From positions 1 through 26,920 of the forward strand of contig CAADTP010000081.1 of assembly GCA_900751995.1 (NCBI GenBank): a stretch of DNA of 26,920 bases. The letters run 5' to 3'. Source of the DNA: Lachnospiraceae bacterium (GTDB taxonomy: Bacteria; Bacillota; Clostridia; Lachnospirales; Lachnospiraceae). The notes under the pieces are model-generated. The model did not search any database, was not told the DNA's origin, and was given only the letters and a program-made list of their open reading frames with translations. Positions 21,757-26,920 of the stretch are shown in pieces. The position numbers were made by a program, and so were the translations under genes. Within the stretch, counting starts at the first letter, position 1, and each line of letters starts with the position of its first letter.

Positions 21757-21768
21757 TACCCGGGTAAT
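21755..21768 (+). promoter_or_regulatory. 14-bp palindromic operator ATTACCCGGGTAAT
   Basis: A perfect palindrome overlapping the last two bases of the -10 and the transcription start. This position is typical of a repressor site. The cognate regulator is not in the window. Confidence 0.6.
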
Positions 21769-21791
21769 ACAGCAGAAAAGGAGAGGGTGGA

Positions 21792-22532
21792 ATGGCAGAC
21801 AGAGGACTGTTTGATATGCACTGTCATATAGTTCCGTTGGTAGATGACGGAGCACAGAGTGTGAAAGAAGCCTTTGCCATGCTTCAGATGGAGTATGAGC
21901 AGGGTGTGCGTAAAATTATTGTAACTCCGCATTTCAGACGGGAGATGTTTGAGACCTCGCCGGAGATTGTCAAAAAACATTTCCTGGTATTAAGACGACT
22001 TGCCGAAAAGATCGGACCGGATCTTAAAGTCTTTCTGGGCTGTGAGTTTCATGCGAATGTAGAAATGCTGGAATACCTGCACGCTGACAGAGTGTATTCG
22101 ATGGCAGGATCCAGATATGTACTTACAGAATTTTCTGCAAGTACAGAGGAAAAGTATATCAGGGACAGAATATATGAGCTGCTTTCCAGTGGATATAAAC
22201 CGATCGTGGCACATATTGAGCGTTATAAATGCATGAAGGACATAGAACTGGTTGAGTATCTCGTAAATAAGGGAGCCTATATGCAGGTCAACGCAGACAG
22301 TGTGATCGGAAAAAACGGACATGGAGTGAAGAAATACTGTGGAAAGCTTCTTGAGGATGAGCTTGTACAGTTTATTGGTTCAGACTGCCATGGCAGCAAA
22401 CGCCGTGTCACAAGGATCGGAGATGCCTATGCCTATGTTTCAAAGAAGTTTGGGCGTCAGGCGGCAGATGAGATATTTATCGATAATCCGCAGGAAATCC
22501 TGGATAATGCGAAGCACTGTTTATCACTTTAA
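21792..22532 (+). CDS. CpsB/YwqE-like PHP-domain tyrosine-protein phosphatase
   Basis: 246 residues of the PHP fold. Metal ligands are visible: His10 and His12 (FDMHCHIVPLVDDGA), VTPHF at about 50, GCEFH at about 86, AHIERY at about 139 and GSDCHG at about 196. The VDDGAQSVKEAFAM motif is specific to the CpsB/CapC/YwqE phosphatases that dephosphorylate tyrosine kinases controlling capsule or exopolysaccharide synthesis. Here no kinase (CpsD) or polysaccharide genes are adjacent, so it is a stand-alone copy with its own promoter and operator. The ATG follows AAAGGAGAGGG. Length is close to the family norm of about 250. Confidence 0.88.
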   Translation: MADRGLFDMHCHIVPLVDDGAQSVKEAFAMLQMEYEQGVRKIIVTPHFRREMFETSPEIVKKHFLVLRRLAEKIGPDLKVFLGCEFHANVEMLEYLHADRVYSMAGSRYVLTEFSASTEEKYIRDRIYELLSSGYKPIVAHIERYKCMKDIELVEYLVNKGAYMQVNADSVIGKNGHGVKKYCGKLLEDELVQFIGSDCHGSKRRVTRIGDAYAYVSKKFGRQAADEIFIDNPQEILDNAKHCLSL

Positions 22533-22558
22533 GTTGTTAAACTAGAAAGAAAACACAC

Positions 22559-22587
22559 TTGACAAACAAAAAGTCAATTTGTATACT
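22559..22587 (+). promoter_or_regulatory. Promoter of the T-box-tyrS-alaS unit
   Basis: TTGACA (22559-22564), 17 bases, TATACT (22582-22587). The -35 also forms an inverted repeat with GTCAA in the spacer (TTGAC-N9-GTCAA). Confidence 0.85.
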
Positions 22588-22593
22588 TTTAGA

Positions 22594-22842
22594 AGTATAT
22601 GAAACAGCTTTGAAGGGAAGAAGTAACAGAAGCAACACACACAGAGAGCAGCCGGACGGTGAGAGGCGCGTGCAGAACTTGCTGTGAATACATCCCGGAG
22701 CTTCGCACCGAAATTCTGCAGTAGGCTGCGACGGAATGGCACTCGTTATCGTGCTCAATGAGGCAGGAGTTTTTTCTGCGAAGTTAGGTGGTATCACGGG
22801 ACCCGGTTCTCGTCCTAAGAAGGACAGGAACCGGGCTTTTTT
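22594..22842 (+). promoter_or_regulatory. Tyrosine-responsive T-box leader
   Basis: A T-box riboswitch that reads the charging state of tRNA-Tyr. Stem I lies about 22640-22740, with GCAGCC pairing GGCTGC at its base, the GGTGAGAGG segment on its 5' side and the specifier context GTGAA-TAC-ATC, where TAC (22689-22691) is a Tyr codon. The conserved T-box sequence is AAGTTAGGTGGTATCACGGG (22781-22800). The terminator is CCCGGTTC...GGAACCGGG (22802-22835) plus seven Ts (22836-22842); the antiterminator would use the T-box bases. Uncharged tRNA-Tyr should permit read-through into tyrS and, by context, alaS. Confidence 0.95.
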
Positions 22843-22862
22843 AATAACAGGAGGAACATATT

Positions 22863-24092
22863 ATGACAGTATGGGAAGAACTTAAGGCGAGAGGCCTGAT
22901 TGCCCAGGTAACAGATGAAGACGAGATCAAAGAAATGGTAAATAACGGAAAGGCAACCTTCTACATTGGCTTTGACCCTACAGCAGACAGTCTTCATGTA
23001 GGACATTTTATGGCACTCTGCCTGATGAAACGTCTTCAGATGGCAGGCAACCGTCCGATCGCACTTCTCGGCGGCGGTACCGGTATGATCGGTGACCCGT
23101 CCGGAAGAACAGATATGCGTCAGATGATGACAAAAGAAACCATCCAGCACAACATTGACTGCTTCAAGAAACAGATGTCCCGTTTCATCGATTTCTCCGA
23201 TGGTAAAGCACTGATGGTCAACAATGCTGACTGGCTTCTGGATCTGAACTATGTAGATATGCTTCGCGATGTAGGAGCACATTTCTCTGTAAACCGTATG
23301 CTGACAGCAGAGTGCTATAAACAGCGTATGGAGAGAGGTTTAAGCTTCCTTGAGTTCAACTACATGATCATGCAGAGCTACGACTTTTACATGTTATACC
23401 AGAAATATGGCTGCAATATGCAGTTTGGTGGAGATGACCAGTGGAGCAACATGCTTGGCGGTACAGAACTGATCCGTCGTAAGCTGGGCAAGGATGCATA
23501 TGCCATGACGATCACTCTTCTTCTGAACTCAGAAGGAAAGAAGATGGGTAAAACACAGTCCGGTGCTGTATGGCTTGATCCGAACAAGACTTCTCCGTTC
23601 GATTTCTATCAGTACTGGAGAAATGTGGATGATGCAGATGTTATCAAATGTATGCGTCTTCTTACCTTCCTTCCGATCGAGCAGATCGATGAGATGGCAG
23701 CATGGGAAGGCAGCCAGCTGAATAAGGCCAAAGAAATCCTTGCATATGAACTGACAAACCTGGTTCACGGTGAGGAGGAAGCAAAGAAAGCACAGGAAGG
23801 TGCAAGAGCACTGTTTTCCGGCGGGGCTGACACTGCACATATGCCAACCACAGAACTCACAGATGAAGATTTTACCGAAGAGGGAACTATCGATCTTATC
23901 ACAATGCTGATCAAAGCAGGCCTTGTTCCGACCCGTTCTGAAGGACGCCGTGCGATTGAGCAGGGTGGAGTTTCTATTGATGGCGAGAAGATCACAGACA
24001 TTAAGCACGTTGTCGCAAAAGACAGCCTCACAGGTGACGGCATTGTCCTGAAACGTGGTAAGAAGAAATTCAACAAGGTTTGTGTTAAATAG
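22863..24092 (+). CDS. tyrS: Tyrosyl-tRNA synthetase
   Basis: Charges tRNA-Tyr with tyrosine; class I synthetase, cytosolic. 409 residues. The HIGH motif is HVGH at 45-48 and the KMSKS motif is KMGKT at 227-231. The tyrosine-binding region YIGFDPTADSLHVGH and LGGGTGMIGDPSGR are typical. A C-terminal S4-like RNA-binding domain covers about 340-405 (AGLVPTRSEGRRAIEQGGVS). The ATG follows AACAGGAGG. The gene is controlled by the T-box just upstream. Its stop overlaps the ribosome site of alaS. Confidence 0.98.
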   Translation: MTVWEELKARGLIAQVTDEDEIKEMVNNGKATFYIGFDPTADSLHVGHFMALCLMKRLQMAGNRPIALLGGGTGMIGDPSGRTDMRQMMTKETIQHNIDCFKKQMSRFIDFSDGKALMVNNADWLLDLNYVDMLRDVGAHFSVNRMLTAECYKQRMERGLSFLEFNYMIMQSYDFYMLYQKYGCNMQFGGDDQWSNMLGGTELIRRKLGKDAYAMTITLLLNSEGKKMGKTQSGAVWLDPNKTSPFDFYQYWRNVDDADVIKCMRLLTFLPIEQIDEMAAWEGSQLNKAKEILAYELTNLVHGEEEAKKAQEGARALFSGGADTAHMPTTELTDEDFTEEGTIDLITMLIKAGLVPTRSEGRRAIEQGGVSIDGEKITDIKHVVAKDSLTGDGIVLKRGKKKFNKVCVK

Positions 24093-24104
24093 GAGGAAAT
24101 GATC

Positions 24105-26744
24105 ATGAAGAAATACGGGGTAAACGAACTTCGTCAGATGTTTCTTGACTTCATGGAGAGCAAAGGACATCTTGTAATGAAAAGCTTCTCTCTGGTACCG
24201 CAGGGAGATAAGAGCCTTCTGCTGATCAATGCAGGTATGGCTCCACTGAAACCATATTTCACAGGTGCGGAGAAACCACCAAGAACAAGAGTCAGCACAT
24301 GCCAGAAATGTATCCGTACAGGTGATATTGAGAATGTTGGTAAGACAGCACGTCATGGTACATTCTTTGAAATGCTTGGAAACTTTTCTTTTGGAGACTA
24401 TTTCAAGAAAGAGGCAATTCACTGGTCCTGGGAATTTCTGACAGAAGTTGTAGGTCTTGATCCGAACAGACTTTATCCATCCGTATACCTGGATGATGAT
24501 GAAGCATTTGATATCTGGAACAAAGAAGTAGGAATCCCGGCAGACAGAATCTTCCGTTTTGGGAAAGAGGATAACTTCTGGGAGCATGGTGCAGGTCCCT
24601 GCGGTCCTTGTTCAGAAATCTACTATGATCGTGGAGAGAAATATGGCTGCGGCAAACCAGGCTGTACAGTAGGCTGCGACTGCGACCGTTATATGGAAGT
24701 ATGGAACAACGTATTCACACAGTTTGAGAATGACGGAAATGGAAATTATACGACTCTGAAACAGAAAAATATTGATACAGGTATGGGTCTTGAGCGTCTG
24801 GCAGTTGTTGTACAGGATGTGGATTCTATCTTTGATGTGGATACTATCTGTGCACTTCGTAACCTGGTATGCGAGATCGCAGGCAAGGAATACGAGAAAA
24901 ACTATCAGGATGATGTTTCCATCCGTCTGATCACAGACCATATCCGTTCTGCTACATTTATGATCTCCGATGGTATCATGCCGACAAACGAAGGCCGTGG
25001 ATATGTACTTCGTCGTCTGATCCGTCGTGCTGCCCGTCACGGACGTCTTCTGGGAATCAAGGGAACCTTCCTTTCAAAGCTCAGTGAAGAAGTGATCAAC
25101 GGCTCCAAGGCAGGTTATCCGGAACTGGAAGAAAAGAAAGAATTCATATTCAAGGTTCTGACAAACGAAGAGAATCAGTTTAATAAGACCATTGATCAGG
25201 GCTTACGTATTCTTGCAGATATGGAAGAAGAGATGAAGGCGGCCGGAGAAAAGACTCTTTCCGGAGACAATGCATTCAAACTGTATGATACTTATGGATT
25301 CCCTCTTGACCTTACCAAGGAAATCCTTGAGGAAAAGGGATATGGAATTGATGAAGACGGTTTCCAGAAGGCTATGGAAGAGCAGAGAGTGAAGGCACGT
25401 ACAGCACGTGAGGTAACTAACTATATGGGAGCTGATGCTACTGTATATGATGAGATCGATGTCAATGTAACCACAGAATTTGTAGGTTACGATCATCTCA
25501 CATACGATTCAGAGATCACAGTTCTTACGACAGAGAAAGAGATTGCAGCTTCTTTGATGGAAGGTCAGAAAGGTACTGTATTTGTAAAAGAAACACCGTT
25601 CTACGCTACCATGGGTGGTCAGGAAGGTGACTGTGGTGTGATCGAGACTGCAAATGGCAGATTTGTGGTAGAGGATACCATCAAGCTTCGTGGCGGTAAA
25701 TTCGGTCATGTCGGACATATGGAATCCGGAATGCTTTCCACAGGGGAGACAGTAACTCTTAAAGTCAACGAACAGGCACGCCGTGATACAGAGAAAAACC
25801 ACAGTGCAACACATCTTCTTCAGAAGGCACTTAAAACAGTTCTCGGTTCTCATGTAGAACAGAAGGGTTCTCTTGTAACTCCGGACAGACTTCGTTTCGA
25901 CTTTGCACATTTTCAGGCAATGACACCGGAAGAGATCGCTCAGACAGAAGCACTTGTAAACAAAGAAATTCAGGCGGCTCTTCCTGTAGTGACAGACGTT
26001 ATGGATATTGAGGAAGCCAAGAAATCCGGAGCAATGGCTTTGTTTGGTGAGAAATACGACCAGAAAGTACGTGTTGTATCCATGGGAGATTTCTCAAGAG
26101 AGCTCTGTGGTGGTACACATGTCAAGAATACAAGCACTATCATGCTTTTCAAGATCGTTTCTGAGGCTGGTGTTGCAGCAGGTGTACGTCGTATCGAGGC
26201 ACTGACAGGAAACGGAGTTATTGAATATTATAAGAAACAGGAAGCTATGCTGCATGAGGCTGCCAAAGCTCTTAAGGCTCAGCCGGCAGAAGTTGCAGAG
26301 AAGATCACACATCTTCAGGCAGAAGTAAAATCTCTTCAGAGCGAAAATGAATCTCTCAAGAGCAAACTGGCACAGGGATCCCTCGGCGATGTTATGAACC
26401 AGGTTGTAGAGGTTAAGGGAGTGAAGCTTCTTGCTGCCAAAGTAGAAGGTGTTGATATGAATGGACTTCGTGACCTTGGCGACCAGCTCAAAGAAAAGCT
26501 TGGAGAGGGCGTTGTTGTTCTTGCGGCTGTAAATGGCGGCAAAGTAAACCTTCTTGCCATGGCTACCGATGCAGCACAGAAGGCCGGAGCACATGCTGGA
26601 AATCTGATCAAAGGTGTCGCAGCGATCGCAGGCGGTGGCGGCGGCGGACGTCCGAATATGGCTCAGGCCGGCGGAAAGAATCCGGAAAAAGCACAGGAAG
26701 CAATCGATGCAGCAGCAGGAATCCTGGAGCAGCAGATTCACTAA
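24105..26744 (+). CDS. alaS: Alanyl-tRNA synthetase
   Basis: Charges tRNA-Ala; class II synthetase with an editing domain. 879 residues from the ATG at 24105, 8 bases after AGGAGG; the in-frame ATG at 24099 is too close to that site. The catalytic domain has FMESKGHLVMKSFSLVPQGD and RTRVSTCQKCIRTGDIENVG. The editing-site zinc ligands are His566 and His570 (HSATHLL) with Cys668 and His672 (CGGTH). A coiled region (about 725-760) precedes the C-Ala domain, which ends GGGGGGRPNMAQAGG. Only 12 bases separate it from tyrS, with no terminator, T-box or clear promoter between, so it is probably co-transcribed with tyrS. After the stop only a weak hairpin-like AAAATT...AATTTTTTT is seen. Confidence 0.98.
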   Translation: MKKYGVNELRQMFLDFMESKGHLVMKSFSLVPQGDKSLLLINAGMAPLKPYFTGAEKPPRTRVSTCQKCIRTGDIENVGKTARHGTFFEMLGNFSFGDYFKKEAIHWSWEFLTEVVGLDPNRLYPSVYLDDDEAFDIWNKEVGIPADRIFRFGKEDNFWEHGAGPCGPCSEIYYDRGEKYGCGKPGCTVGCDCDRYMEVWNNVFTQFENDGNGNYTTLKQKNIDTGMGLERLAVVVQDVDSIFDVDTICALRNLVCEIAGKEYEKNYQDDVSIRLITDHIRSATFMISDGIMPTNEGRGYVLRRLIRRAARHGRLLGIKGTFLSKLSEEVINGSKAGYPELEEKKEFIFKVLTNEENQFNKTIDQGLRILADMEEEMKAAGEKTLSGDNAFKLYDTYGFPLDLTKEILEEKGYGIDEDGFQKAMEEQRVKARTAREVTNYMGADATVYDEIDVNVTTEFVGYDHLTYDSEITVLTTEKEIAASLMEGQKGTVFVKETPFYATMGGQEGDCGVIETANGRFVVEDTIKLRGGKFGHVGHMESGMLSTGETVTLKVNEQARRDTEKNHSATHLLQKALKTVLGSHVEQKGSLVTPDRLRFDFAHFQAMTPEEIAQTEALVNKEIQAALPVVTDVMDIEEAKKSGAMALFGEKYDQKVRVVSMGDFSRELCGGTHVKNTSTIMLFKIVSEAGVAAGVRRIEALTGNGVIEYYKKQEAMLHEAAKALKAQPAEVAEKITHLQAEVKSLQSENESLKSKLAQGSLGDVMNQVVEVKGVKLLAAKVEGVDMNGLRDLGDQLKEKLGEGVVVLAAVNGGKVNLLAMATDAAQKAGAHAGNLIKGVAAIAGGGGGGRPNMAQAGGKNPEKAQEAIDAAAGILEQQIH

Positions 26745-26799
26745 AAAACACGAAAATTGACGGAAAAGAATTTTTTTCTAAAATTAGCCAAAATATATG

Positions 26800-26829
26800 T
26801 TGACGAATGTTATCACTATGTTATATAAT
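26800..26829 (+). promoter_or_regulatory. Promoter of the downstream (rpsU-like) gene
   Basis: TTGACG (26800-26805), 18 bases, TATAAT (26824-26829), in AT-rich DNA after alaS. Confidence 0.75.
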
Positions 26830-26856
26830 AACACTCGTGCAAGAAAAATACCCAGA

Positions 26857-26885
26857 CAGTTGTATTTTAGCACAATCTACAACTG
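26857..26885 (+). other. Leader hairpin ending next to the ribosome site
   Basis: CAGTTGTA (26857-26864) pairs with TACAACTG (26878-26885), 8 bp around a 13-base loop. The 3' arm overlaps the first G of GGAGGGAGG (26885-26893), so the fold could affect access to the Shine-Dalgarno region. Confidence 0.45.
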
Positions 26886-26907
26886 GAGGGAGGTTAGGTG
26901 TGAGTCT

Positions 26908-26920
26908 ATGTCAAACGTTA
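26908..26920 (+). CDS. rpsU: Start of a gene, probably 30S ribosomal protein S21 (partial)
   Basis: Only ATG TCA AAC GTT A is in the window (MSNV). Bacterial S21 usually begins MSxVxVKxxE, and rpsU is a short gene with a strong leader; position after alaS fits some Lachnospiraceae. The purine-rich GGAGGGAGG is 14 bases upstream, with AGGTG closer. Four residues cannot prove the identity. Confidence 0.45.

Noticed and set aside
22559..22580. TTGAC-N9-GTCAA as a separate operator of the tyrS unit
   Set aside because: The five-base arms in AT-rich DNA overlapping a consensus -35 may be chance, and the T-box already explains the regulation.
23529..24587. Open frame of 352 codons on the minus strand
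   Set aside because: It spans the reverse of tyrS and alaS, both clear synthetases with full motifs; the translation is Cys/Phe/Ile-rich and family-less.

Overview
The window looks like chromosomal DNA of a Gram-positive, anaerobic, spore-forming clostridium, most likely a gut Lachnospiraceae (Blautia/Ruminococcus-like). The reasons are the conserved run yicC-remA-gmk-rpoZ-rimO-pgsA-cinA, a tyrosine T-box leader ahead of tyrS, strong AGGAGG ribosome sites, near-consensus sigma-A promoters, a SleB-type cell-wall hydrolase and a cysteine-rich protein of a kind seen in Clostridia. Identification is from reading translated sequence only; no database search was run.

Positions 1 to about 5240 hold a Tn554-like mobile element. 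It carries the tail of one tyrosine recombinase, two complete large tyrosine recombinases in overlapping frames, a 127-aa TnpC-like coiled-coil protein, a hairpin, and one AT-rich cargo gene (402 aa, unknown, with an RHSIEL signature like that of HEPN-type proteins) behind its own promoter with a 14-bp palindrome. The element abuts the headless 3' half of an ABC-transporter ATPase gene, followed by its intact permease partner.

Positions 6300-9840 are accessory or housekeeping: a DUF362 protein, a cytidylate-kinase-like protein on the minus strand, a decayed remnant resembling an RND/MacA-type adaptor gene with a two-component-type direct repeat upstream, and a SleB-family hydrolase. A 27-bp imperfect palindrome occurs three times (6318, 8652, 13357), always between genes.

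Positions 9840-18920 are core genome: thrC, convergent with rqcH (minus), then the co-directional cluster yicC, remA, gmk, rpoZ, rimO, pgsA, cinA. Many of these genes overlap or are closely spaced, as in an operon.

Positions 18920-20400 are an AT-rich insertion with a two-gene module (61-aa protein plus GNAT acetyltransferase, toxin-antitoxin-like) and a decayed gene fragment. Positions 20400-21720 hold a group of small odd proteins: an overlapping minus-strand pair, a 47-aa charged peptide and a CGC-repeat cysteine-rich protein. All three units have -10 elements resembling the mother-cell sporulation sigma factors (CATAnnnT), so this may be an undescribed spore-layer mini-locus.

Positions 21720-26920 hold a CpsB/YwqE-like PHP phosphatase with a palindromic operator at its promoter, then T-box-tyrS-alaS as one transcription unit, and finally the promoter, leader and first codons of a gene that is probably rpsU.
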